Shown here one piece after another: positions 27,633 through 36,182 of a stretch of DNA of 64,000 bases. The number at the start of each line of letters is the position of its first letter. Position 1 is the stretch's first letter. Position numbers and translations under genes: made by a program. The stretch comes from Streptomyces diastaticus subsp. diastaticus. GTDB taxonomy: Bacteria; Actinomycetota; Actinomycetes; Streptomycetales; Streptomycetaceae. The notes beneath the pieces were generated by a model, which worked only from the letters and a program-made list of their open reading frames with translations, did not search any database and was not told the DNA's origin. The stretch is taken from the NCBI RefSeq assembly GCF_011170125.1, contig NZ_BLLN01000005.1, positions 2,586,501 through 2,650,500 of the forward strand, read 5' to 3'.

Positions 27633-28748
27633 TCAGGTCCCGGTCAGCAGGTGGCGGGCGGCGGCCCACAGGGCCAGGCCGGTGCCCGCGAGGACCAGCA
27701 GCACGGCCGCCGGGTACGCCAGGTAGGCGCGGCGGGCCGGGGCCGGGTAGGCCCGGGCGGCCGGGTCGCGGCGCAGGGCGAGGCGGAGATAGGTGCGGCT
27801 GGCGGTGAACAGGCCGATGGTCCGGGTGAGTTGCCCGGCGATCTGGTACCCGTCGAGCGGCGGCAGCGGGACCAGCATGGCGAGGGCCTGCACGGTGCCG
27901 AGGAGGACGAGGGCGGCGCAGGCGTCGCGGGTGGCCTCGTCGGGCGGGGCGAGGAGCCAGAGCGCGCCGAACGGCAGCAGGAAAAGGAGGTTCATGACGG
28001 CTCCGGCGACGGCCGTCGCGATTCTCGCCCAACGGGTCGGCAGGTACGGGTAGTTGTCGACTGTGCAGTACATGATGACCATGGGCAGCCGCCACCGCAG
28101 GCCGATCTCGGCCACTGTGCCGCCGTAGTGACGGGCCACCACGCCGTGCGCCAGTTCGTGCAGGGCGGTGGAGAGCCAGAGCAGGGTGGCGGCGGCGACC
28201 AGGAGCACCGGATTGCCCAGCAGCGCCCGGGTGGCGTCGAGCGCCTCCCCGGCGCGCGCCACGAGCGCGGCCTCCAGGGCGAGGACGAGGAGCAGCAGCG
28301 GGACGAGCGCGGCCGGGTGGAGCAGGGGGCGCAGCACCCGGTGGAGCCGGGTGGTGGTGGTGTCCGCGTCGGCGACCAGGCGCAGGGTGCCGCGCCACAG
28401 GGTGCGCGGTTCGGCGGACTTCGCCGGGGCGGCGGCCGGGCGGGGAGCGCCGTCGAGGAGGCCGCGGGTGCCGAGCAGGGCGAGGAGCTGGCGCCACTGG
28501 GCCTCGCCGAGCCGCTTGCCGTGGGCGGAGGCGTAGGCGGCGCCGAGGTCGTCCAGGGCGCGGGTGCCGTCCATGCGGGCGAGCAGGAACGCCTCCCGCG
28601 GGCCGACCTTGAAGGAGTGGCCGGTGCCGGTGTCCTTGACGAGGTGGACGGTGGCCGGGCCGTCGAGGAGGGGCCCGCCGACGAGCACGCCCGCGCGCAG
28701 GGCGGGCCGGTAGGAGCCCGGGACGGCCCGTTCGGCGGGCGCGCTCAC
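27633..28748 (-). CDS. M50-like membrane metalloprotease with PqqD-like N-terminus
   Basis: A 371-residue protein. Residues 20-100 (VHLVKDTGTGHSFKVGPREA, AQWRQLLALLGTRGLLDG) resemble a PqqD/RRE-type winged helix that could hold a leader peptide. Residues 140-371 contain about six membrane segments, the zinc motif HELAHGVVARHYGG (from His197) and the second M50 motif PLPPLDGYQIAGQ. Such site-2-protease-like proteins occur in peptide clusters as candidate leader proteases or immunity factors. The GTG start overlaps the SpaB_C stop. Confidence 0.82.
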   Translation of the reverse strand: MSAPAERAVPGSYRPALRAGVLVGGPLLDGPATVHLVKDTGTGHSFKVGPREAFLLARMDGTRALDDLGAAYASAHGKRLGEAQWRQLLALLGTRGLLDGAPRPAAAPAKSAEPRTLWRGTLRLVADADTTTTRLHRVLRPLLHPAALVPLLLLVLALEAALVARAGEALDATRALLGNPVLLVAAATLLWLSTALHELAHGVVARHYGGTVAEIGLRWRLPMVIMYCTVDNYPYLPTRWARIATAVAGAVMNLLFLLPFGALWLLAPPDEATRDACAALVLLGTVQALAMLVPLPPLDGYQIAGQLTRTIGLFTASRTYLRLALRRDPAARAYPAPARRAYLAYPAAVLLVLAGTGLALWAAARHLLTGT

Positions 28749-29812
28749 GCGGCGTCCTCGCGCAGCACCCGGCCGAGGACGTGCGAGAGGTACGCCTCGT
28801 CGCGGATGGTGACGTGCAGCCGGTTGTTGGTCATGTGCATGTACGGCGAGAGGAGCAGTGGCAGCGCCACGGCCGGGTCGGTGACCCGCTCGTCGCGGGT
28901 GCCGTCCCAGGAGCGGAAGACGAGGTCGCCGTCGGTGGCCAGCTTCTCGGCTCGGGTGCGGAGTTCCGCGCAGTGGTCGGCCCAGCCGGCGAGGAAGCCG
29001 GGCAGCCGGGGCCGCTCGCCCTCCGGGGTGGCGGGACGGGTGGCGGCGCGGACGCGGGCGAAGCGCTCACCGAGGCCGGGGGCGAGGGCCGCGTAGTTGC
29101 GGTCGTACTCGTCGGTGCCGATGAAGTTGGTGCCGGGGAAGGCCCGGTGCCAGAACTCGTAGTAGCTGTCGAGGTAGCCGGTGAGTTCGGCCCGGTCGGG
29201 CAGGAAGGTCGCGGCCATCACCATCATGAGCTGGGCGGAGGTGCCGAGCAGCACGGTGCGCAGGTGGAGGTTGATGGTGGCGAAGGCGTCGATGACCAGG
29301 TCGCTGGAGTGCCGGAAGTGCCACTCGGCCAGCTCGATCCCGGCCGTCCCGCCGTACTTGCCGTACTCGGGTTCGTACGGTTCGGCGCTGCGGCTGTTGT
29401 TGGGACGGATGTTCATGCGCCCGTCGTCGCCGGTGTAGTGGCCGCGTTCGGCGCCGGGGAACTCGATGTCGAAGAGGGTGTTGTAGAAGTCGTTGAGGAA
29501 GCCGGCGTCGACCTCGTAGAGCGCGGGGCGTTCGCGCAGGAAGGTGTCGACGGCCTCCTCGGTGCGGCGGCGGACCTCCGCCTCGGCCTCGGGGGTGGCG
29601 GGCTTGAGGCGCAGCCGCACGTGCGGGCCCTCCAGCCAGTAGTTGATGAAGAAGTAGCCGCTGATCAGCCCTTCCTCCTCCAGCTCGGTGACGAGCGGGC
29701 GGACGCAGGTCAGCAGGAAGGGCCGGGGGTTGGCGGCGTAGAAGACGTGGGTGGCCTGCCAGGCGCCGGTCTTCGCGGCGGTCCCGGTGGCGGACAGGGT
29801 CAGGTCGGTCAT
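28745..29812 (-). CDS. Stand-alone SpaB_C / thiopeptide-type biosynthesis protein
   Basis: A 355-residue protein of the lantibiotic-dehydratase C-terminal class. Its N-terminus WQATHVFYAANPRPFLLTCV, GYFFINYWLEGPHVRLRLKP is diagnostic, and the body includes NDFYNTLFDIEFPGAERGHY and EPEYGKYGGTAGIELAEWHF. Family members either eliminate glutamate from glutamylated Ser/Thr (GodG, TbtC) or form the thiopeptide pyridine by [4+2] cycloaddition (TbtD). Only one copy is present. With a separate LanB glutamyl transferase, elimination is the more economical role. It overlaps both neighbours by four bases. Confidence 0.9.
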   Translation of the reverse strand: MTDLTLSATGTAAKTGAWQATHVFYAANPRPFLLTCVRPLVTELEEEGLISGYFFINYWLEGPHVRLRLKPATPEAEAEVRRRTEEAVDTFLRERPALYEVDAGFLNDFYNTLFDIEFPGAERGHYTGDDGRMNIRPNNSRSAEPYEPEYGKYGGTAGIELAEWHFRHSSDLVIDAFATINLHLRTVLLGTSAQLMMVMAATFLPDRAELTGYLDSYYEFWHRAFPGTNFIGTDEYDRNYAALAPGLGERFARVRAATRPATPEGERPRLPGFLAGWADHCAELRTRAEKLATDGDLVFRSWDGTRDERVTDPAVALPLLLSPYMHMTNNRLHVTIRDEAYLSHVLGRVLREDAA

Positions 29813-32574
29813 GGCGCGGTCCTCGCGGGGGTGGGGGCGGGCAGGGTCTCCACGGCCAGTTCGGTGACGTGCCGGCCGCGCGACGAGGCGGCGTGCAGCC
29901 CGTCCTCGTCGGGCAGCGCCTCGCGGAGGACGGCGCGGGCCTTGTCGGTACGGAGCAGCGCCTCGAAGGCGGCGAGCGAGAGCGGGCTGTCGAAGTCGAC
30001 GTAGCTCGGCTTGGCGCCGGTCGCGCCGCGTGCCCCGCTGTCGGAGACGGTGGCGTAGACCCGGGCGGGCAGGCCGTGGGCGCGGCGGAAGCGGTGCCAG
30101 CCGAGGAACCAGGTGGCGTCGTCGGTGCCGGGGGCGCGCAACGGCAGGTTCCGCGCGTCCACGCCCCAGCTGCGGCGCGCGAGGACCAGGCTGCCGTGGC
30201 GGACCCGGGGGCGGTGGGTGACGCCGTCCACGGGCGGACGGTCGGGGACGCCGCCCCAGACGTTGAGCGGGGACATGGAGGTCGGGGAGAGCAGCAGCAG
30301 GGTGCGCGGCAGTTCGGGCAGGGCGAGCGGAACGAGGTAGCCGAGGTAGACGGGGATCACCTCGCGCTCCAGCCGGACCGAACGCAGGACGAGGCGGTCC
30401 TGCTCCTCGTCGTGGACGAGGAAGAGGTCGTCCAGGCCGAGCTGGAACCTCGGCTCCAGGGTGCCGCTCTCGCCGGGCCCGACGATCTCGTACTCGGTGA
30501 GGCGGGCGTGCAGGTTGAGGTTGGAGGTGACGGGGCCGCCGGTGACCTCGGCGAGGACGGCGCCGGGCGGGGCGGCCTCGGCACCGGCGGCGAGCAGCCG
30601 TTCGCCGAGGCCGTCGAAGAGGTGGGTGAAGCGGCTGAAGGGGAAGGAGAGCCCGCCGTAGGAGCGGTTGAGGACGGCGAGCGGGCCGTCCGGCCGGTCG
30701 GCGAGCTGGACGTGATGGCTCATCGGCGCGAAGGCGGGTGCGAGCGGGGCGAGCGGCGCCGCCGCGGCGTCCAGCAGGTCCTCGTCGAGGACGAGGTCGC
30801 CGTCGCCCTCGTGCGCGGCCCAGCGTTCCCGCATCCCGGTGAGGAAGGCGGCCCGGGCGGCGTCCAGCGCCTTCAGCTCGGGCAGGCCGAGCCAGTTCTC
30901 CTCCGGGTTGTGGTCGCCGTCGGGGCCGAAGGCGGGGCGCTGGGAGGTGAAGGAGAGGTACTGGTCGAAGAAGTCCTCGTGGAAGTCGTGGACCAGCTTG
31001 ACCAGGTCGTCGCAGCGCCCGCCGCGCCCGAAGCGGGCGGTGAAGAAGCCCTTGAGGGTGAGCCGGTGCGGCAGGGTCAGGTCGAAGGCGGGCAGCACGC
31101 GCTCCAGCCGGGCCAGCGGCTCCCCGGCGGCCTCGGCCCAGCGGTCGGCGGAGAGGGTGAGGCCGGTCGGCCCGTCGGCGGGGACGGCGCAGTCCTCGTA
31201 GAGCACGGTCTGCGGGACGCGGCTCTGCTCGGCTCCCAGCGACCGCTGCACGGTGGCGAGTTCGGCGCGCAGGTTCTCCAGCAGCAGCCGTCTGCGGTCC
31301 GGTTCGGCGGCGGCGAACTTGTCGACGCAGGCCGCGGCGGGCTCCAGCCTGTCGGCGAGGCGGTCGGCCCAGGGGCGGCCCACCTCGCGCAGGGCCGACT
31401 GGAAGGCGCGCAGCGGATCGGTGTCGTGGACGGTGACGTCGAGACAGGGCACCCGGACCAGGCCGAGGGCGAGCAGCGCGTCGAGGTACTGCGCGACGTC
31501 GGCCTCGGTGGCGCCCCGGTCGGCGGCGAGCCAGGCGGAGAGGGCGCCGTACCGGAGGGTGCCGTGCTCCTCGAAGTGGCCGAGGAGCCGGTCGAGGGTG
31601 CCGCTGCGGCGGAGGTAGAAGAGGCGGTCCTTGACGGAGTCGAAGGTGACGGCGGTGGCCTCGTCGCCCTCGGTGACCCAGCGGCGTACGTACCGCACCC
31701 GGTCCGCCTCTCGCCCCCAGCCGGAGGCGACGGTGACGGGCAGGTCGGCGCGGCGGGCCGGGTCGGCGAGGACGGTGGCGGCGAGCCGGCCGACGGCGGC
31801 GGTGTTGAGCCGGGCGGCGGTGGGCCAGGCGTCGGCGACGGCCAGCGGGAAGGCGCCGGGCCCCTCGTGGGCCTCGCCGTCGCTGAAGGTGCCGAGGCCC
31901 ACGCCGGTGAAGGTGGAGAAGGGACTGGTCTTGCAGGCGGTGCGGTACAGGTAGGACAGGAGCGAGCGCTCGATCTTGCGGTGCTTCTTGTCCGGGGTGG
32001 CGGCCGGGTCGGCGGCGGTGCGCCGCACGTACGCGTCGAGCCCCGCGTCGAGGGTGGGTGAGGCGAGCAGCAGGCCCTTGCGGAGCCGGTCCTCGCCCGC
32101 CGCCGCGCAGAGGGCGGCGCGGGCGCGGGCCGTCTCGGAGGCGAGCAGCCCGGTGCCCTCGGCCTCGCGGGCGGCGAGCGCGGCGCGGCGCGTGAGCCAG
32201 TCGCCCAGGGCGCCGGCGGTCCGCGGGTCGCGGGCGGCGACCAGGGCGCGGGCCGCGCCGGGGTCCTTGGGCAGCCGGTTGTTGAAGACCTCGCGGCGCA
32301 GCTTCAGCAGGGCGCGGCGTTCGGCCTCGTCCTCGGTCCCGCCGATCAGCGGGTGGAGGAGGTCGCCGAGGGCCTCGCCGTCGGCGGTGAGGCGGGCGGC
32401 GGCGTCGAGCACGTCGTCGGCCCAGCGGCGGGCGCCGGGGGCGCGCAGCGGGCGGACGGTCTCGACGGGGAGCCCGGCGGTGCGCAGGACGAAGGCTTCG
32501 CGGGGGCGGCCGGGGCGCGGGCCGGGGGCGTCGGGTGCGGGCATGGCGGCGGGGGTGCCCCTTCCGGAGGTCAC
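29809..32574 (-). CDS. LanB-type lantibiotic dehydratase (glutamylation)
   Basis: About 921 residues (GTG 32574) or 911 (ATG 32544). The Lant_dehydr_N start is EAFVLRTAGLPVETVRPLRA. Other visible family blocks are KTSPFSTFTGVGLGTFSD, DKKHRKIERSLLSYLYR, PVTSNLNLHARLTEYEIVGP and LPARVYATVSDS. These enzymes transfer Glu from glutamyl-tRNA to Ser/Thr hydroxyls in the RiPP core as the first half of dehydration. No SpaB_C elimination domain follows in the same chain; that is the next gene. The GTG start is favoured by its overlap with the SagB stop. Confidence 0.92.
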   Translation of the reverse strand: MTSGRGTPAAMPAPDAPGPRPGRPREAFVLRTAGLPVETVRPLRAPGARRWADDVLDAAARLTADGEALGDLLHPLIGGTEDEAERRALLKLRREVFNNRLPKDPGAARALVAARDPRTAGALGDWLTRRAALAAREAEGTGLLASETARARAALCAAAGEDRLRKGLLLASPTLDAGLDAYVRRTAADPAATPDKKHRKIERSLLSYLYRTACKTSPFSTFTGVGLGTFSDGEAHEGPGAFPLAVADAWPTAARLNTAAVGRLAATVLADPARRADLPVTVASGWGREADRVRYVRRWVTEGDEATAVTFDSVKDRLFYLRRSGTLDRLLGHFEEHGTLRYGALSAWLAADRGATEADVAQYLDALLALGLVRVPCLDVTVHDTDPLRAFQSALREVGRPWADRLADRLEPAAACVDKFAAAEPDRRRLLLENLRAELATVQRSLGAEQSRVPQTVLYEDCAVPADGPTGLTLSADRWAEAAGEPLARLERVLPAFDLTLPHRLTLKGFFTARFGRGGRCDDLVKLVHDFHEDFFDQYLSFTSQRPAFGPDGDHNPEENWLGLPELKALDAARAAFLTGMRERWAAHEGDGDLVLDEDLLDAAAAPLAPLAPAFAPMSHHVQLADRPDGPLAVLNRSYGGLSFPFSRFTHLFDGLGERLLAAGAEAAPPGAVLAEVTGGPVTSNLNLHARLTEYEIVGPGESGTLEPRFQLGLDDLFLVHDEEQDRLVLRSVRLEREVIPVYLGYLVPLALPELPRTLLLLSPTSMSPLNVWGGVPDRPPVDGVTHRPRVRHGSLVLARRSWGVDARNLPLRAPGTDDATWFLGWHRFRRAHGLPARVYATVSDSGARGATGAKPSYVDFDSPLSLAAFEALLRTDKARAVLREALPDEDGLHAASSRGRHVTELAVETLPAPTPARTAP

Positions 32575-34178
32575 GTGAGCTCGTGGCGGTAGTCGGCGGG
32601 GGCGGGCCGCTCGTGGCCGACCATCATGATCAGCAGCGGGGCCTCGCCGGTGGCCTCCAGGCCCAGTTCCTCGACGTAGGAGATGTTGTCGAAGCCGAGG
32701 GCCACGCCGCAGCCGACGTCGAGTGCGGCGGCGGCGGTGTAGACGGACTGGGCGACGGCGCCGATGGTGGCGTTGACCAGGCGGTAGCCCCGGTCGCCGA
32801 CGGCGTCCAGCACGGCGGTGGTGCGCACGGTGGGCACCAGCACGGCGCCGGCCTGTTCCAGGTTGTAGTTGGAGAGGAAGTAGTTCTTCTGCAGGAAGGG
32901 TCCGGGGGCGCCCGCCTTGACCAGGCGCAGGGTGTGCGCCTCGGGGTCGTAGGCGTAGGCGCCGGGGGCGAGGTCCTCGGCGTGGTTGACGAAGACGTAC
33001 AGCCCCGCCAGTCGCTCGCCGCCGGGCCCGGTGCCGGTGTCGCCGCCGAGGTACGAGCCGTCGGTGGCGGCCCGGCAGCAGGCGGCGAGGTCGGCGGCGG
33101 CCAGCGGCCGGGAGGCGTCGAACCGGCCGAAGCTGCTGCGGCGGCGGCGCAGCGCGGTGCGCACGTCGGCGGTGAGGGGGGCCGCCGGGGGCAGCGCTGC
33201 CTCGGGCAGGGCGGGATCGGCCGGGCGGGCGGCGGCCGGGGCGAGGGCGCCGGGGGCCGGCCGGTCGAGGGCGCCCTCGGCGGTGGCGGCCTGCATGGCG
33301 GTGACGGCCTCGAAGGTGAGGACGGTGCGGGACCGTTCGACGTCCCGGTGGCGCACGGAGAACGGGGTGGCCGGTGCGGCGGCGGTGCCGGTGGCGCCGC
33401 GCCACCTCAGCGGTACGACGGCGAAGATCCCCTCCTCCTCGGTGCGCACCCCGAGCAGCCGCGCGAGCCGCTCCTCGTCGAACCAGAGGGCGGGCGCCAC
33501 CTCCAGGCCCCGGGCGCGGGCCCACATGCGCCAGGTCTGCACGCAGGCGCCGAGGTCCATGGAGACGGCGTGGAAGGAGAAGCTGTTGTACTTGAAGGAG
33601 TTCTGCCAGTACTTGATCGACAGGACGAGGTACTGGTCGGTGGCGTCGGCCCCGTCCGGCGCGCCCGGCCCGGCCGCCTCCAGGGCGGCGCGTACCTCGC
33701 CGGTGGCGTCGCCGGTGAGCAGGCGGCGCATGGCGTGGTGGCGGGTGGCGTAGTGGTGGACGCCCGGCGGCACGGGCGCCGTGGGCCCGGAGACCCAGTA
33801 GACGCTGACCGGGTAGAGCCCGCCGCCGGAGGCCGAGCCGCGCGAGAAGTTGGCGAGCGGGTAGTGCGGCAGGGCGTCCAGGTCGGTGTTGGCCTGGACG
33901 CCGAGGCGGCGCCCGGTCAGGCCGTAGGAGTCGCGGAGCATCCCGGAGAGCGCGGCGAGGTCGAAGCCGCCGGGTTCGGCGAGGGGCGCGGGGTCCAGGC
34001 CCCGGTCGAGGGCGGCGTCGGCGGGGTAGCCGGAGTCGGGCAGCGGCAGCAGGTCGGTGTCCGGGTAGTGCTTGGTCTTGCGCGGGCCGTCGGCCCAGTT
34101 CGGCACGTGGTCGACCGGCTCCATGTGGACCCGGCCGCGCCGCATGATGGCGGCGGCGTAGTCGTAGGCGTACCCCAC
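32571..34178 (-). CDS. SagB-type azoline dehydrogenase
   Basis: A 535-residue FMN-dependent nitroreductase-fold enzyme that oxidises azolines to azoles. It starts AYDYAAAIMRRGRVHMEPVD and has two nitroreductase-like halves: residues 90-240 (NFSRGSASGGGLYPVSVYWV, QNSFKYNSFSFHAVSMDLGA) and 340-535 (RRRRSSFGRFDASRPLAAAD, YRLVNATIGAVAQSVYTAAA, DVGCGVALGFDN). The length fits full-length SagB/TbtE-like proteins. GTG 34178 follows GGGAG. It presumably docks with the YcaO/E1 complex. Confidence 0.92.
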   Translation of the reverse strand: MGYAYDYAAAIMRRGRVHMEPVDHVPNWADGPRKTKHYPDTDLLPLPDSGYPADAALDRGLDPAPLAEPGGFDLAALSGMLRDSYGLTGRRLGVQANTDLDALPHYPLANFSRGSASGGGLYPVSVYWVSGPTAPVPPGVHHYATRHHAMRRLLTGDATGEVRAALEAAGPGAPDGADATDQYLVLSIKYWQNSFKYNSFSFHAVSMDLGACVQTWRMWARARGLEVAPALWFDEERLARLLGVRTEEEGIFAVVPLRWRGATGTAAAPATPFSVRHRDVERSRTVLTFEAVTAMQAATAEGALDRPAPGALAPAAARPADPALPEAALPPAAPLTADVRTALRRRRSSFGRFDASRPLAAADLAACCRAATDGSYLGGDTGTGPGGERLAGLYVFVNHAEDLAPGAYAYDPEAHTLRLVKAGAPGPFLQKNYFLSNYNLEQAGAVLVPTVRTTAVLDAVGDRGYRLVNATIGAVAQSVYTAAAALDVGCGVALGFDNISYVEELGLEATGEAPLLIMMVGHERPAPADYRHELT

Positions 34179-34229
34179 GGGAGACTCCCTGGCTTGTCGG
34201 GGCGGCTGGCTGGTGTCGTCGGTCCCCGG

Positions 34230-36182
34230 TCAGGGGAAGGGGTGGGGGGCCGGGTTGAGGTCGGCGTCGGTGAGGTCGCGGTCGGCCAGGCCCGCCTCGC
34301 GCAGGGCGGTGCGCAGGCGGGGCATGCCCAGGGCGCGCTGGCGGGTCCAGCCGAAGTCGATGGGGAGCAGGCCGGGGACGAGGACGCTGACGGTCCGCAG
34401 GCCCAGCGCCCGCTGCTCGGGCATGGTCTGGTCGACGACGACCACGTCGAAGCCGGCGCCGGTGACGGCTTCCACGCACCGCGCGAGGTCGTCCCGCAGG
34501 TCCTTTGAGACGGGTGGTGGCGAGCCGCCTCCGTACAGCTCGCTGAAGGACCGCTTCGGCGGGCGCGGGGCGCCGGGCGCGCCGATGAGGAAGTGGGCGT
34601 GGTCGCCCATCTCGGGGATGCCGTAGGCGAGCGGGTGGTCGTGGAGTGCCTCGACGCGGTGGAAGTCGGTGGCCATGGCGCGCAGCCGGGCCTCGTCGCG
34701 CCGGGTGCGGCCCGGCAGGTTGACGGCGTCGGTGGCGATCTCGCAGAGGGCGCCCGCGACGGCCGCCTCGGGGTCGAGGCCGGCCCCGGCGCCGAAGCAC
34801 ATCCGGCCGAGCCCGCCGTCGGGGCGGACGGCGACGCCGGTGACGACGGGGATGGGGAAGGTGACGCGGGTGTCGAAGAAGCGGGCCTCGTAACCGTAGA
34901 GGGCGAGCCGGTCGACCATGTGGCGGGTGGCGGCGCTGGTGCTGGTCGCCGGGTCGATCTCGGGCAGGGCGGCCCGCCCGTACCAGGCGAGCAGGAAGGC
35001 GTCCCGCTCGACGACCTCCATGAGTCCGCAGTAGACGGCCTCCTCCAGACAGCCGCCGGTGGCGCAGCCGTTGGAGGACTCCTGCACGAACCGGTTCTCC
35101 AGCCCGGGCGCGTGGTAGTACGTCAGCACCTCGGGGACGAGGACGGGCCGCTCGTCGCGGAGCGAGTAGCCCCAGACCCAGGGGATCTCGCGGTCGGTGG
35201 TGAAGGGCGGCACGTGGGGGTTGGCGGCGTGGAAGGCCGCGTCGTAGAGCCCCACCACGCGCGGGTCCACCACCTGCTCGCCGCGCGCCACCAGGCTGTC
35301 GAGCGAGGCCCTGACCTCGGCCTTCTTCGCCCGCGACCGCATCCCGGCGTACCGCTCCAGCCCTTCCAGCACGCCGATGCGCAGGCTCTGGCCGAAGGTG
35401 TCGGCGTGGCCGCCCCAGAAGGTCTCGCGCAGGTAGTCGCCGGAGCGCATCGAGAAGCAGCCGACGGTCGCGGAGGTCGACCCCGAGGAGACGTCCTGGA
35501 CGACGGAGGGCCCGAGGGAGCCGCAGAGCGGGTTGGCGTACGGCTGGAGAGGCAGGTCGTAGGTGGCGAGGTCCCGGACGCGGAAGCTGCCGGGCCGGTG
35601 CTTGGGCGCGGGCCCGAGCGTGAGGGTGGCGGCCTCGGCGGTGTCCTCCTCGGCCACCGAGCAGCGTGGGCACTCCGGGTCGGGGACGAGCGGGTAGTGG
35701 CGGGTCCGCAGCGTCTGGAGGTCGACCAGGTGCACGGCGGCGAACGCCCCCGTGTCCGGGCCGCGCCCGCCGGTCCGCGCCGCGATCAGCGCGGCCACCG
35801 CGTCGGCCCCGAACGGCGTCAGGTACGGGTTGTGACCCGCCGTCCGCGTCCCGGCCCCCAGCTCCAGCGCCTCCCGCAGCGTCACACTGCGCACCGCCTG
35901 CCAGCGCCGCTCCAGGCAGCGCGGGCAGGGCTGCTCGCGCTCTCCGGGGAACGGGCCGACCACGGCCTGCCGCCCGTAGATCCGCACGGGCACGGCATCG
36001 GCGTCGTACACCGGGACGGGCGCCCGGAAGGCGTCGTGCACGCCGAGCGGGGCCAGGTCCAGGGCGACGGGCGTGCCGTGGGCGGCCAGCGCCCGGCGCA
36101 GTCCGGCGCCGAAGGCGGCCACCGGGTCACCGGTGGTGCGGCCCGGTGCTCCGGCCGCCTGGTCGAGGGTGTCAGCGGGCAT
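34230..36182 (-). CDS. YcaO-domain azoline cyclodehydratase 2
   Basis: A 650-residue paralogue of the YcaO at 23698-25707. A truncated E1-like zinc part with CPRC at 86-89 and 171-174 precedes an intact YcaO domain: VLEGLERYAGMRSR, ESSNGCATG, CGLMEVVERDAFLLAWYGR, the block IPWVWGYSLRDERPVLVPE shared with YcaO 1, and a C-terminal APHPFP. The ATG overlaps the end of the E1-like gene by 11 bases, so the pair is translationally coupled. Two intact YcaOs for one precursor suggests division of labour between Cys and Ser/Thr sites (inference). Confidence 0.93.
   Translation of the reverse strand: MPADTLDQAAGAPGRTTGDPVAAFGAGLRRALAAHGTPVALDLAPLGVHDAFRAPVPVYDADAVPVRIYGRQAVVGPFPGEREQPCPRCLERRWQAVRSVTLREALELGAGTRTAGHNPYLTPFGADAVAALIAARTGGRGPDTGAFAAVHLVDLQTLRTRHYPLVPDPECPRCSVAEEDTAEAATLTLGPAPKHRPGSFRVRDLATYDLPLQPYANPLCGSLGPSVVQDVSSGSTSATVGCFSMRSGDYLRETFWGGHADTFGQSLRIGVLEGLERYAGMRSRAKKAEVRASLDSLVARGEQVVDPRVVGLYDAAFHAANPHVPPFTTDREIPWVWGYSLRDERPVLVPEVLTYYHAPGLENRFVQESSNGCATGGCLEEAVYCGLMEVVERDAFLLAWYGRAALPEIDPATSTSAATRHMVDRLALYGYEARFFDTRVTFPIPVVTGVAVRPDGGLGRMCFGAGAGLDPEAAVAGALCEIATDAVNLPGRTRRDEARLRAMATDFHRVEALHDHPLAYGIPEMGDHAHFLIGAPGAPRPPKRSFSELYGGGSPPPVSKDLRDDLARCVEAVTGAGFDVVVVDQTMPEQRALGLRTVSVLVPGLLPIDFGWTRQRALGMPRLRTALREAGLADRDLTDADLNPAPHPFP

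Noticed and set aside
29809..35673. A 1954-codon continuous minus-strand open frame spanning the LanB, SagB and YcaO 2 genes
   Set aside because: Only its last half encodes LanB. The upstream part is Arg/Pro-rich out-of-frame sequence over genes with clear SagB and YcaO motifs, an effect of high GC content.
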